This document shows, one piece after another, positions 27,412 to 36,299 of a stretch of DNA of 64,000 bases. The position numbers were made by a program, and so were the translations under genes. A model generated the notes under the pieces. It saw nothing but the letters and a program-made list of their open reading frames with translations, did not search any database and was not told the origin of the DNA. Source of the DNA: Sphingomonadales bacterium (GTDB lineage: Bacteria > Pseudomonadota > Alphaproteobacteria > Sphingomonadales > Sphingomonadaceae); the NCBI GenBank assembly GCA_004173185.1, contig SEFZ01000007.1, positions 91,953-155,952 of the forward strand, written 5' to 3'. The number at the start of each line of letters is the position of its first letter. The stretch's first letter is position 1.

Positions 27412-28637
27412 CCCCTGATTTCTTCGGCGAGATCGATCCGCCCCAGCGCCTGCTGATGGGCCCCGGCCCGGTCAACGCGCATCCCCGCGTGCTGCGCGCC
27501 ATGTCGGCGGATTTGCTCGGCCAGTTCGATCCCGAGATGACCGGCTATATGGAGCAGGTGATGGCGCTCTATCGCCCGATCTTCGCGACCGAGAATCGCT
27601 GGACCTTCCTGATCGACGGCACTGCGCGTGCAGGAATCGAAGCCTCCCTCGTCAGCCTGATCGTGCCGGGCGATACGATGCTGGTGATTGATTTCGGGCG
27701 CTTTGGCTTGCTGCTCAAGGAGATTGGCGAGCGGATCGGCGCGAAGGTCGAGATGCTCTCCGTCCCCTGGGGCGAGACCGTGCCGATGGACCAGATCGCC
27801 GATGCGATTGCGCGCACCGGGCCAAAGGTCGTCGCGTGCGTCCACGGCGATACCTCGACGACGATGGCGCAGCCGCTCGATGGCTTGGGCGAGCTTTGCC
27901 GCGCGGCGGGTGCGCTCTCTTATGTCGATGCCACCGCCACCATCGGCGGCATGGCGATCGCCACCGATCGCTGGGGCGTGGATGTCGTGACCGGCGGTTT
28001 GCAGAAATGTCTGGGCGGGCCATCGGGCTCGTCGCCGATCACGGTTTCGGATCGCGCCGCCGAGCACATCTTTGCCCGCCGCCATGTCGAGCATGGCATC
28101 GCCCGTGCCGACATTTCGAACGGCAGCGGCGCGCGGATCGCGTCCAACTATTTCGATCTGGCGATGGTGATGGACTATTGGAGCGAGAAGCGGCTTAATC
28201 ACCATACCGAGGCGACGACGATGCTCTACGGCGCGCGCGAATGTGCCCGGGTCGCTCTGGGGGAGGGTCTGGAGGCGCGTTTCGCGCGTCATGCGGCGGC
28301 CGGCCGCGCGGTGACAGCGGGCGCTCGCGCTTTGGGGCTTACCGTGTTCGGCAATGACGATACCCGCATGACCAACGTGACCGGCATTTACGTGCCCGAA
28401 GGCGTGGACGGCGAAGCGGTGCGCCGCCGGATGCGCGAGGATTTCGAGATCGAGATCGGCGCAGCATTTGGCCCGCTCCAGGGCAAGATCTGGCGGATCG
28501 GCGCAATGGGCTACAACGCGATGAAGCATAAGGTGCTGATCACGCTTGGCGGGCTGGAAGCGGTGCTGCGCGCAGAGGGCTTTACCGCACCCGCGGGCGC
28601 GGGCGTCGATGCCGCGCTGGCGAGCTACGCCGGATGA
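27408..28637 (+). CDS. pucG: ureidoglycine--glyoxylate-type aminotransferase (PucG/HpxJ-like)
   Basis: A 409-residue fold-type I PLP enzyme of the alanine-glyoxylate class. It has LLMGPGPVNAHPRVL at the N-terminus, SYVDATATIGG with the PLP-pyridine Asp, and the PLP lysine K200 in TGGLQKCLGGPSGSS. In Bacillus PucG and Klebsiella HpxJ this family moves the amino group of (S)-ureidoglycine to glyoxylate or another oxoacid and yields oxalurate. The placement between allantoate hydrolase and allantoinase supports that role here. Confidence 0.9.
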   Translation: MTPDFFGEIDPPQRLLMGPGPVNAHPRVLRAMSADLLGQFDPEMTGYMEQVMALYRPIFATENRWTFLIDGTARAGIEASLVSLIVPGDTMLVIDFGRFGLLLKEIGERIGAKVEMLSVPWGETVPMDQIADAIARTGPKVVACVHGDTSTTMAQPLDGLGELCRAAGALSYVDATATIGGMAIATDRWGVDVVTGGLQKCLGGPSGSSPITVSDRAAEHIFARRHVEHGIARADISNGSGARIASNYFDLAMVMDYWSEKRLNHHTEATTMLYGARECARVALGEGLEARFARHAAAGRAVTAGARALGLTVFGNDDTRMTNVTGIYVPEGVDGEAVRRRMREDFEIEIGAAFGPLQGKIWRIGAMGYNAMKHKVLITLGGLEAVLRAEGFTAPAGAGVDAALASYAG

Positions 28638-29515
28638 CGCGCGACCTGATCGGATACGGCGCAAATCCACCCGCGGCGCACTGGCCAAATGGCGCGCGCG
28701 TCGCGGTGCAGTTCGTGATCAATTACGAAGAGGGCGCGGAGAATAGCGTCCTCAACGGCGATGCCGGCAGCGAGGCATTCCTCTCCGACATGGTCGGCGC
28801 ACCAAGCCATCCCGCGCGGGCGCTGGCGATGGAAAGCCTCTACGAATATGGCAGCCGCGCCGGCTTCTGGCGGCTGCACCGGATGTTTACCGAGCGGAAT
28901 GTGCCGGTCACGGTGTTCGGCGTCGCCAAGGCGCTGGAGATGAACCCCGAAGCGGTGGCGGCGATGCTTGCTGCCGATTGGGAAATCGCCAGCCACGGCC
29001 TGCGCTGGATCGATTACCAGAACCAGCCCGAGGAAGTGGAGCGCGCGCATATCGCCGAGGCAGTGGCGCTGCATACCCGGCTGACGGGCTCGCGCCCGCT
29101 CGGCTGGTATCAGGGGCGCACCTCGCCCAACACCGCGCGATTGGTCCGCGAGGAAGGCGGCTTCGTCTATGACGCCGATTCCTACGCCGATGACGTGCCT
29201 TATTATGCGCGCCAGGATGGCAAAGCCCAGCTGATCGTCCCCTACAGCCTTGATGCCAACGACATGAAGATGGTCGCGCTCAACGGCTTTACCGAAGGCG
29301 TGCAGTTCTTCCGCTACCTCGTCGATACGTTCGAGCAGCTCCGCGAAGAAGGTGGGCGCATGATGTCGGTCGGCTTGCACGGACGGATCGCCGGGCGGCC
29401 GGGCCGAGCGATCGCCGTGGCGCAGTTCCTCGATCATGTGCTGGCGAGCGGCGATGCATGGGTGGCGCGGCGGATCGATATCGCCCGGCATTGGCAGGCG
29501 ATGAACCCCGCATGA
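28634..29515 (+). CDS. puuE: allantoinase PuuE (polysaccharide deacetylase fold)
   Basis: A 293-residue metal-independent allantoinase related to NodB-type deacetylases. It begins RDLIGYGANPPAAHWPNGAR, the usual PuuE opening, and contains VQFVINYEEGAENSVLNGDA, MESLYEYGSRAGFWRLHRMF, EIASHGLRWIDYQ, WYQGRTSPNTARLV and YDADSYADDVPYY. It hydrolyses allantoin to allantoate. It overlaps both neighbours by 4 bases. Confidence 0.95.
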   Translation: MTRDLIGYGANPPAAHWPNGARVAVQFVINYEEGAENSVLNGDAGSEAFLSDMVGAPSHPARALAMESLYEYGSRAGFWRLHRMFTERNVPVTVFGVAKALEMNPEAVAAMLAADWEIASHGLRWIDYQNQPEEVERAHIAEAVALHTRLTGSRPLGWYQGRTSPNTARLVREEGGFVYDADSYADDVPYYARQDGKAQLIVPYSLDANDMKMVALNGFTEGVQFFRYLVDTFEQLREEGGRMMSVGLHGRIAGRPGRAIAVAQFLDHVLASGDAWVARRIDIARHWQAMNPA

Positions 29516-29892
29516 CGATCAACGAGCCCGAAATCGTCGCTGAAGTGACCGCCGCGTTCCACGAATATGAGCGCGCGCTGATGGCCGACGATATCCAGGC
29601 GATGGACAGCCTCTTCGCCGATAGCGACCAGACCGTGCGCTACGGTGTCGGCGAAGTGCTGTACGGGATCGAGGCGATCCGCGCATTCCGCAAAGGGCGG
29701 GGCGGATCGCCGCAGCGGCGTCTGGGCAGGGTCGCGATCACTGCGTATGGCACCGACTTCGCCACCGCCAATGCCGAGTTCTTCCGCGAAGGCAGCGATC
29801 GGCGCGGACGGCAGAGCCAAAGCTGGGTGCGCTTCGCCGATGGCTGGAAAGTCGTCTCGGCGCATGTCTCGCTCGAAGGCGCGACCGCGTGA
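29512..29892 (+). CDS. hpxZ: DUF3225 protein, HpxZ-like
   Basis: A 126-residue protein with a SnoaL/NTF2-like cone fold (MTINEPEIVAEVTAAFHEYE, ALMADDIQAMDSLFADSD, VRYGVGEVLYGIEAIRAFRK, FADGWKVVSAHVSLEG). HpxZ of Klebsiella has the same domain and is encoded with hpxW, hpxX and hpxY; its biochemical role is not settled. A binding or isomerase-type role near the oxalurate/oxamate step is possible. Both ends overlap neighbouring genes by 4 bases. Confidence 0.87.
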   Translation: MTINEPEIVAEVTAAFHEYERALMADDIQAMDSLFADSDQTVRYGVGEVLYGIEAIRAFRKGRGGSPQRRLGRVAITAYGTDFATANAEFFREGSDRRGRQSQSWVRFADGWKVVSAHVSLEGATA

Positions 29893-30314
29893 CGGCCTTG
29901 TTCGAACACTCCCCTTGGGTCGAGGAACGCGCCGCCTCGCGGAGCCATGCCGATCTGATGGCCGTGCTGTACGCGGCGACGCCCGAGGAGCAACTGGCGC
30001 TGATCCGCGCGCATCCCGAGCTGGCCGGCAAGGCCGCAGTCGATGGCACGCTGACCGAAGCCAGCGCCGCTGAGCAAGCCAGCGCAGGGCTCGACCGGCT
30101 GACCCAGGCCGAGTTCGATCGCTTCCACGCGCTCAACGCGGCGTACCGCGCGAAATTCGACATGCCCTTCATCATCTGCGTGCGGCTCACGGATAAAGCA
30201 GGCATCCTCGCCGCGATGGAGCGCCGCACCGGCAACGACCGCGAAACCGAGATCGCCACTGCGCTCGAACAGATCGGCGAGATCGTCCGGCTGCGTTTGG
30301 AAGAGATGGCATGA
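29889..30314 (+). CDS. uraD: OHCU decarboxylase, N-terminally short
   Basis: Decarboxylates 2-oxo-4-hydroxy-4-carboxy-5-ureidoimidazoline to (S)-allantoin. The 141-residue protein starts FEHSPWVEERA almost at once. It keeps the catalytic histidine H42 (IRAHPELAGKAA), E62 in the SAAEQASAGL segment, and FDMPFIICVR. Compared with UraD proteins of about 165 residues, roughly 25 residues that form the first helix and its LN-x-x-x-x-x-F motif are missing. The start is GTG 29889, inside the hpxZ stop; no better upstream start exists because hpxZ occupies that DNA. Activity is likely but the shortened end is odd. Confidence 0.88.
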   Translation: MTALFEHSPWVEERAASRSHADLMAVLYAATPEEQLALIRAHPELAGKAAVDGTLTEASAAEQASAGLDRLTQAEFDRFHALNAAYRAKFDMPFIICVRLTDKAGILAAMERRTGNDRETEIATALEQIGEIVRLRLEEMA

Positions 30315-31243
30315 GTGACCGAGCCACGGAAGTCTTTGGCCGCACGATCCAGCTTTTCCTGGTCGATGGCACTGCAAATGGTCTTCGTAAAGCTACGATC
30401 CATGGGTGGACTGGGCTTATTTTCGTTGCCACCGGAACCACATTCGCGGCGCTCACCGCCCGGCCCGAGCTCGATCGTACGGGGATCTATATTCTCTGGG
30501 GCCCTGACGTCCAGGCCACGGGTGGCATTCGCGCATATATCGGATCAGCTAATAGTGTTCGGGAACGGATTAAGCAGAGCGCGCAGCAGCGTGACTTCTG
30601 GGAAACTGCGATCGCTGTAACGACGAGTGACGATGATTTGTCCAAGGGGCATGTCGAGTATCTCGAAGCTCGGTTGATCGAGCTGGCCTTGGCGGCCAAT
30701 CGCGTGACGCTGGACAATGGTACTAGTCCCGCCGGGCAACGTCGGCGTCTCCCTGAGGCCGATCAGGCGAATATGGAGCAGTTCCTATCCAATCTGAAAA
30801 TCATTCTGCCCGTGGTTGGCCTCGAACTGCTTAAACCTCAGCCTCGCGCAGTAGCGGAAGCGACGACGCCCATAGAACAGCGCACGGCACTCGAGACGAA
30901 GTTTGTAATCCGTCACAAAACCGGTGTGAATGCCAAGGCCGTTGAGGAGGATGGCGAGTTCATCGTTCTGGAGGGTTCGCAAGCGCTGAAGGACACCGGC
31001 TATGCAATGCAAAGCTATGCGAACCTCAAGCAAAGCCTGGTTTCCACCGGCGTTCTACAAGCGGCGATCGATGGGAAGTACGTCTTTGCCAAGCCTTACA
31101 GCTTTAGAAGTCCGTCCGCTGCAGCTGCGGTGATACTCGATCGGAATAGCAACGGTCGGGTTGAATGGAAGGTTGAAGGCGAACGATTGACCTACCACGA
31201 CTGGCAACAGGCACGGATGGCAGGTCTCGGAGGCGATAAATGA
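30311..31243 (+). CDS. GIY-YIG nuclease-like protein with DUF4357 C-terminal domain
   Basis: A 310-residue protein unrelated to purine metabolism. A GIY-YIG-like core lies at about residues 55-130: G58-I59-Y60, A75-Y76-I77-G78, basic R84/R86, E119 and N130 (LIELALAANRV). The C-terminal 80 residues match DUF4357 (LVSTGVLQAAIDGKYVFAKP, SFRSPSAAAAVILDRNSNG, then WKVEGE). Such proteins are scattered in bacteria, sometimes near restriction or defence genes, with unknown function. Its DNA is visibly less GC-rich than its neighbours and uses many A/T-ending codons (CTT, CGT, GTT, ATT, GCA), suggesting transfer. Yet it begins and ends with 4-base overlaps to uraD and uraH. Confidence 0.85.
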   Translation: MSDRATEVFGRTIQLFLVDGTANGLRKATIHGWTGLIFVATGTTFAALTARPELDRTGIYILWGPDVQATGGIRAYIGSANSVRERIKQSAQQRDFWETAIAVTTSDDDLSKGHVEYLEARLIELALAANRVTLDNGTSPAGQRRRLPEADQANMEQFLSNLKIILPVVGLELLKPQPRAVAEATTPIEQRTALETKFVIRHKTGVNAKAVEEDGEFIVLEGSQALKDTGYAMQSYANLKQSLVSTGVLQAAIDGKYVFAKPYSFRSPSAAAAVILDRNSNGRVEWKVEGERLTYHDWQQARMAGLGGDK

Positions 31244-31572
31244 CCACGCTTTCCACCCATGTCCTCGATACGATGCACGGTAAGCCCGCCGCGGGCATCG
31301 CGCTGGTGTTGAGCGGTCCGCATGGCGAGATTGCGCGCGGCGTGACCAATGCCGATGGCCGCTGCCCCGAACTGGTTGCGGGGGCGCTGAGCGCAGGGAA
31401 ATATTCGCTGCGTTTTTCGGTTGCCGCGTACTTCCGGGCGCTCGGCGTCGAATTGCCTGAGCCGCCCTTCCTGGATGAAGTCACCATCGATTTCGGCGTG
31501 TCGGATGACGGGCATTATCACGTGCCCTTGCTCGTCTCGCCCTTCGCTTATTCGACATATCGGGGCAGTTGA
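31240..31572 (+). CDS. uraH: 5-hydroxyisourate hydrolase
   Basis: A transthyretin-related protein of 110 residues that hydrolyses 5-hydroxyisourate to OHCU. It has the N-terminal LSTHVLDTMHGKPAAGIAL, the central R-x-S-x-A-A-Y-F region, HYHVPLLVSPFAYSTY and the diagnostic C-terminal YRGS. No signal peptide. It follows the GIY-YIG gene with a 4-base overlap. Confidence 0.96.
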   Translation: MTTLSTHVLDTMHGKPAAGIALVLSGPHGEIARGVTNADGRCPELVAGALSAGKYSLRFSVAAYFRALGVELPEPPFLDEVTIDFGVSDDGHYHVPLLVSPFAYSTYRGS

Positions 31573-32750
31573 TGGGGGGCTTTGATCTTTACGAGTGGCT
31601 CAATCTCGCGATCCGCTGGCTGCATCTGACTGCCGGTATCGCGTGGATCGGTGCGTCCTTCTATTTCGTCTGGCTCGATCTTCATCTGAAGCCGCCCAAA
31701 CAGGGGGATGCCTCGGGCGAAGTCTGGTCGGTGCATGGCGGCGGTTTCTACCATAATCAGAAATATCAGGTCGCGCCGAGCACGATGCCGGCCGATCTCC
31801 ACTGGTTCAAATGGGAAGCGTATTGGACGTGGATCAGCGGCTTCTCGCTGCTGGTTCTGGTCTATTATGTCGGGGCGAAGAGCTTTCTGATCGATCCGCA
31901 AAAGGTCGCGCTCAGCCCTGCGGCCGGCATCGCGATCGGCCTCGCTTCGCTGGCGATCGGCTGGCTGGTCTATGATCTGCTCTGCCGTTCGTCGCTGCGC
32001 TCGAACAATCAAATTCTCGGCATCTGCTGGTTCGTCTGCCTGCTCTTCGCGGCCTATGCGCTGAACAATGTCTTCACGGCGCGCGGCGCGTACATGCATG
32101 TCGGGGCGATCATCGGTTCGGTGATGGTCGGCAACGTGTTCTTCGTGATCATCCCGAACCAGAAAAAGGTCGTCGCCGATCTGGTCGCGGGGCGGACCCC
32201 CGATCCGGCGCTGGGCGCCGCCGCCAAGCAGCGTTCGCTCCACAATAATTACATGACCCTGCCGGTGCTGTTCATCATGATCAGCCACCATTATCCGATG
32301 ACCTATGGCGCGGAGCGGCCCTGGCTGGTGCTGGCGCTGCTGGGCCTCACCGGAGTGGCCGTCCGCCACGTCTTCAACCTGCGCCACCGTGAGGAATCGA
32401 CCGGGCGGGCAATGGCGGTTGCGGCGTTCATGGCGTTGGTCAGCGTGAGCTATGTGTCGTGGGAGAAAGGCGGCGGGGGATCGGCGCAGGCGGTCAGCTT
32501 CGCAGAGGTCCAGCCGATCGTCGTCAAGCATTGCGCGGCCTGCCACAGCGCCCATCCGACGCACCCCGAATTCCCGACACCCCCTTTGGGCGTGATCCTC
32601 GATACGCCCGCGCACATCGCCGCCGCCGCCCCACGCATCAAGGCAGTGGCAGTCGATTCCGAAGTCATGCCGCTCGGCAACATCACCGGCATGACCAAGG
32701 AAGAGCGCGAGAAACTGGGCGCGTGGATCGCGGCGGGTGCGCCCAAATGA
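31572..32750 (+). CDS. puuD: membrane urate hydroxylase PuuD with C-terminal cytochrome c domain
   Basis: A 392-residue inner-membrane protein that oxidises urate to 5-hydroxyisourate. It has about eight hydrophobic segments, starts with LAIRWLHLTAGIAWIGASFY, and carries PSTMPADLHWFKWEAYWTW and SLHNNYMTLPVLFIMISHHY. A class I cytochrome c-like tail contains CAACH (residues 321-325) and a likely axial Met in SEVMPLGN, so electrons probably pass to the respiratory chain rather than to oxygen. ATG 31572 shares one base with the uraH stop; TTG 31569 is an alternative that would extend the run of 4-base overlaps. Confidence 0.94.
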   Translation: MGGFDLYEWLNLAIRWLHLTAGIAWIGASFYFVWLDLHLKPPKQGDASGEVWSVHGGGFYHNQKYQVAPSTMPADLHWFKWEAYWTWISGFSLLVLVYYVGAKSFLIDPQKVALSPAAGIAIGLASLAIGWLVYDLLCRSSLRSNNQILGICWFVCLLFAAYALNNVFTARGAYMHVGAIIGSVMVGNVFFVIIPNQKKVVADLVAGRTPDPALGAAAKQRSLHNNYMTLPVLFIMISHHYPMTYGAERPWLVLALLGLTGVAVRHVFNLRHREESTGRAMAVAAFMALVSVSYVSWEKGGGGSAQAVSFAEVQPIVVKHCAACHSAHPTHPEFPTPPLGVILDTPAHIAAAAPRIKAVAVDSEVMPLGNITGMTKEEREKLGAWIAAGAPK

Positions 32751-34063
32751 TCCGCTTCCTGCTCGACGGCGAAGTGATCGAGGCCCAGGCTGCTGCGACC
32801 GACACGGTGCTCGATCTGCTGCGCTACAAGCTCCGCCGGACGGGCACCAAGGAAGGCTGCGCCGAGGGCGATTGCGGCGCGTGCACCGTGCTGCTGGGTG
32901 ACGCGGATGGCTGGCGCGCGGTCAATGCCTGTATCTTGTTTGCGCCGATGCTCGACGGCAAGGCGCTGAAGACTGTCGAGAGCCTCGGCGGCGATCACCC
33001 GGTCCAGCGCGAGATGATCGCGCGGCATGGCTCGCAATGCGGCTTTTGCACGCCGGGCATCGTGATGTCGCTGGTCGCGCGCAGCATTGGCGCGAGCGGG
33101 ACCGAAAGCGTGGGGGTCGGCGATGTGCTCGCGGGCAATCTGTGCCGCTGCACCGGCTATGGTCCGATTCTGGAAGCGGGCGAAGCGGTGGGCGTCGCGG
33201 CGCAGAGCGAGCGGCTGGAATTGCCCGAACGCGCCTGGCCCAATCCCACCACCGCCGACGATCTCGCCGAACTTCTGTTGGTGCATCCCGAGACGCGGAT
33301 CGTCGCGGGTGCCACCGATGTCGGGTTATGGGTGACCAAGCAGCACCGCGAACTGGGACCGACGGTGTTCATCGGCGACATTGCCGATCTGCGCGGGATT
33401 GAGGAAAGCGACGACGCGCTGACGCTTGGCGCAGCGGTGCGTTATTCGGAGGCGCGCGCGGCGCTTACCCGGCTGCACCCCGATTTGGGCGAACTGGTCC
33501 GGCGCATCGGCGGCGTGCAGGTTCGCAATTCGGGGACGATCGGCGGCAATATCGCCAATGGCTCGCCGATCGGCGACATGCCGCCGGCACTGATCGCGCT
33601 GGGTGCCGAACTGACGCTGCGTCACGGCAACACACGCAGGACCATCCCGCTCGAAAGCTTCTTCCTGCGCTATGGCAAACAGGACCGCGCGCCCGGCGAG
33701 TTCGTCGAGAGCATCCGGATTCCGCGACCGTCAGCCGATACGCTGGTCCGCATCGTCAAACTCTCCAAGCGTTCCGACAGCGACATTTCCAGCCTCTGCG
33801 GCGCGTTCGCGCTGACGCTTTCGGAGGGCCGCGTTACCCATGCGCGGATCGCATTCGGCGGCATGGCCGGCATTCCCGCGCGCGCATCCGGGGCCGAAAC
33901 CGCGCTGACCGGCCAGCCATGGAGCGAAGCCACCGTCGAAGCCGCCGCACAAGCGCTCGCCACTGACTACACCCCGCTCGACGATCTGCGCGCCTCCGCT
34001 GCCTATCGCAGTCAGGTCGCCGCCAATCTGCTGCGCCGCATCTGGGCCGAGCAGCATGGCTGA
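32747..34063 (+). CDS. xdhA: xanthine dehydrogenase small subunit (2Fe-2S and FAD)
   Basis: A 438-residue electron-transfer subunit. The N-terminal plant-type [2Fe-2S] centre uses C38, C43, C46 and C62 (EGCAEGDCGACTV); the second cluster uses C98, C101, C133 and C135 (QCGFCTPGIV, GNLCRCTGY). The FAD domain follows from about residue 160 with RIVAGATDVGLWV, RNSGTIGGNIANGSPIGDM and a C-terminal CO-dehydrogenase flavoprotein domain. It passes electrons from the molybdenum subunit XdhB to NAD+. It overlaps puuD by 4 bases and xdhB by 8. Confidence 0.96.
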   Translation: MIRFLLDGEVIEAQAAATDTVLDLLRYKLRRTGTKEGCAEGDCGACTVLLGDADGWRAVNACILFAPMLDGKALKTVESLGGDHPVQREMIARHGSQCGFCTPGIVMSLVARSIGASGTESVGVGDVLAGNLCRCTGYGPILEAGEAVGVAAQSERLELPERAWPNPTTADDLAELLLVHPETRIVAGATDVGLWVTKQHRELGPTVFIGDIADLRGIEESDDALTLGAAVRYSEARAALTRLHPDLGELVRRIGGVQVRNSGTIGGNIANGSPIGDMPPALIALGAELTLRHGNTRRTIPLESFFLRYGKQDRAPGEFVESIRIPRPSADTLVRIVKLSKRSDSDISSLCGAFALTLSEGRVTHARIAFGGMAGIPARASGAETALTGQPWSEATVEAAAQALATDYTPLDDLRASAAYRSQVAANLLRRIWAEQHG

Positions 34064-36299
34064 GGTGCATCGCTCGCTCGAGCATGAAAGCGCCGCGCTC
34101 CATGTCGCGGGCAGCGCCACTTATATCGATGACATGCCCGAGGGCCCGGGCCTGCTCCACTGTGCCTTCGGCCTTGCGAGCGATGGGCATGCGACCTTGC
34201 TGGGCCTTGATCTCGACGCTGTCCGCGCCGCACCCGGCGTGGTCGCAGTGTTCACCGCCGCCGATATCCCGGGCGAGAATAATGTCGGCCCGGTCCAGCA
34301 TGACGATCTCCTGCTGGCGGATGGCGAGATCCTCTACCCCGGCCAGCCGCTGTTCCTCGTCGCCGCAACCAGCACTAATGCCGCCCGCCGCGCCGCGCGG
34401 CTGGGCAAGGCCGACGTCGAAGCGCGCCCCGCGCTCGTCACCATTTCCGATGCGCTGGCCGCAGGCTCGCGCATCGAGGCTTCGCAACGCATGGTGCGCG
34501 GCGATGCCGATGCCGCGCTCGCCGCTGCGCCGCATCGGATTTCCGGCAGGGTCGAAATGGGCGGGCAGGAGCATTTTTATCTCGAAGGGCAGGCAGCACT
34601 CGCCACCCCCGGCGAGCAGGGCCAGATCCATATCCTCAGCTCGACCCAGCATCCGAGCGAGATCCAGCATCTTGTTTCGAAGCTGCTCAATCGCAGCCAT
34701 GCCGAGATCGTCGTTGAGGTCCGCCGCATGGGCGGTGCGTTCGGCGGCAAGGAAACCCAGGCCGCCGCCTTTGCCGCCGCCTGCGCGCTGGTGGCGAGCA
34801 AGACCGGCCGCCCGGCCAAGTTCCGCGCCGACCGTGACGATGACATGATGCTCACCGGCAAGCGCCACGAGTTCGTCGCCGAGTATGATGTCGGTTTCGA
34901 TGGCGAAGGGCGCATCCATGGCATCCGCTTAGAACTGGCCTCACGCTGTGGCGCCACCGCCGATCTTTCGCCCGCGATCAACGATCGGGCGATGTTCCAC
35001 GCCGATAATTGCTATTTCCTGCCCGCAGTCGAAATCCTCAGCCACCGCCTCAAGACCCACACCGTTTCGAACACGGCGTTTCGCGGCTTTGGCGGGCCGC
35101 AGGGTATGGTGGCGATCGAGCGGGTGATGGACGCCATTGCCGCGCATCTGGGTGTGGACCCGCTCGCGGTGCGCCGCGCCAATCTGTACGGGCCGGGGCG
35201 GGACGTAACGCCCTATCACATGACCGTGACCGACAATGTCGCGCCCGAGATCATCGATGAACTGGCCGCGACCACCGATTACTCGGCCCGGCTGGCGGCA
35301 GTCCAAGCCTTCAACGCCGCGCATCCGCATCGAAAGCGCGGCCTCGCGCTCACCCCGGTCAAGTTCGGGATCAGCTTCACCACCACCCATCTCAATCAGG
35401 CGGGCGCGCTGGTGCTGGTCTATGCCGATGGCTCGATCCAGCTCAACCATGGCGGTACCGAGATGGGGCAGGGGCTGCACATCAAGATCGCGCAGATCGT
35501 CGCCGATGTGTTCTGCGTGCCGGTGGCGCGGGTGAAGGTAACCGCCACGCGAACCGACAAGGTGCCCAACACGTCCGCCACTGCCGCTTCCTCGGGCGCG
35601 GACCTGAACGGCATGGCGGCATTCAACGCCGCGGCCATCATCCGCGAGCGGCTCGATGCCTTTGCCGCGACCCAGCCCGAAGCCGCCAATTGGAGCTTCG
35701 ACGAACTCTGCCGCCGCGCGCACCTCGCCCGCGTCTCGCTATCCTCGACCGGCTTTTACGCCACGCCCTTCATCAAATATGACCGCAAGACCCATCAGGG
35801 CCGCCCGTTCCTCTATTTCGCGTACGGCGCGGCGCTCAGCGAAGTGGAGATCGATTGCTTCACCGGCGAATATCGCGTGATCGCCGCCGATATCCTCCAC
35901 GATGTCGGGCGCTCGCTCAATCCGGCGATCGATCTCGGCCAGATCGAAGGGGCGTTCATTCAGGGGATGGGCTGGCTGACCACCGAAGAGCTGGTCTACG
36001 ATGCGCGCGGCCGCCTGCTCACCCATGCACCCTCGACCTACAAAATCCCCACCGCAAACGATCGCCCCGCGCATATGGACGTGCGGCTGTGGGAAGCGGG
36101 CCGCAATGTCGAAGCGACGATCCACCGGTCCAAGGCAGTTGGCGAACCACCCTTCATGCTGGCGATTTCGGTCTTCTCGGCACTGACCCAGGCGGTTGCC
36201 GCCACCGCGCCCGACAAGGGCCTGCCCAGGCTCGATGCCCCGGCCACGCCCGAGCGCGTGCTCGGCGCGATTACCGAATTGCGGGGTCGCATTGGCTGA
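34056..36299 (+). CDS. xdhB: xanthine dehydrogenase molybdenum-binding subunit
   Basis: The 747-residue subunit binds molybdenum cofactor and oxidises hypoxanthine and xanthine to urate. Key motifs are GQEHFYLEGQAALA, RRMGGAFGGKETQAA, NTAFRGFGGPQGM (pterin and substrate pocket), LNHGGTEMGQGLHIKIAQI, TSATAASSGADLNG and the catalytic glutamate E697 in VGEPPFMLAIS. Size and subunit split match XdhAB of Rhodobacter. It ends inside the start of xdhC. Confidence 0.96.
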   Translation: MAEVHRSLEHESAALHVAGSATYIDDMPEGPGLLHCAFGLASDGHATLLGLDLDAVRAAPGVVAVFTAADIPGENNVGPVQHDDLLLADGEILYPGQPLFLVAATSTNAARRAARLGKADVEARPALVTISDALAAGSRIEASQRMVRGDADAALAAAPHRISGRVEMGGQEHFYLEGQAALATPGEQGQIHILSSTQHPSEIQHLVSKLLNRSHAEIVVEVRRMGGAFGGKETQAAAFAAACALVASKTGRPAKFRADRDDDMMLTGKRHEFVAEYDVGFDGEGRIHGIRLELASRCGATADLSPAINDRAMFHADNCYFLPAVEILSHRLKTHTVSNTAFRGFGGPQGMVAIERVMDAIAAHLGVDPLAVRRANLYGPGRDVTPYHMTVTDNVAPEIIDELAATTDYSARLAAVQAFNAAHPHRKRGLALTPVKFGISFTTTHLNQAGALVLVYADGSIQLNHGGTEMGQGLHIKIAQIVADVFCVPVARVKVTATRTDKVPNTSATAASSGADLNGMAAFNAAAIIRERLDAFAATQPEAANWSFDELCRRAHLARVSLSSTGFYATPFIKYDRKTHQGRPFLYFAYGAALSEVEIDCFTGEYRVIAADILHDVGRSLNPAIDLGQIEGAFIQGMGWLTTEELVYDARGRLLTHAPSTYKIPTANDRPAHMDVRLWEAGRNVEATIHRSKAVGEPPFMLAISVFSALTQAVAATAPDKGLPRLDAPATPERVLGAITELRGRIG

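Noticed and set aside
30311..31243. Homing endonuclease or intron inside the operon
   Set aside because: The gene lies between intact genes and interrupts none; DUF4357 architecture is not that of intron-borne enzymes.
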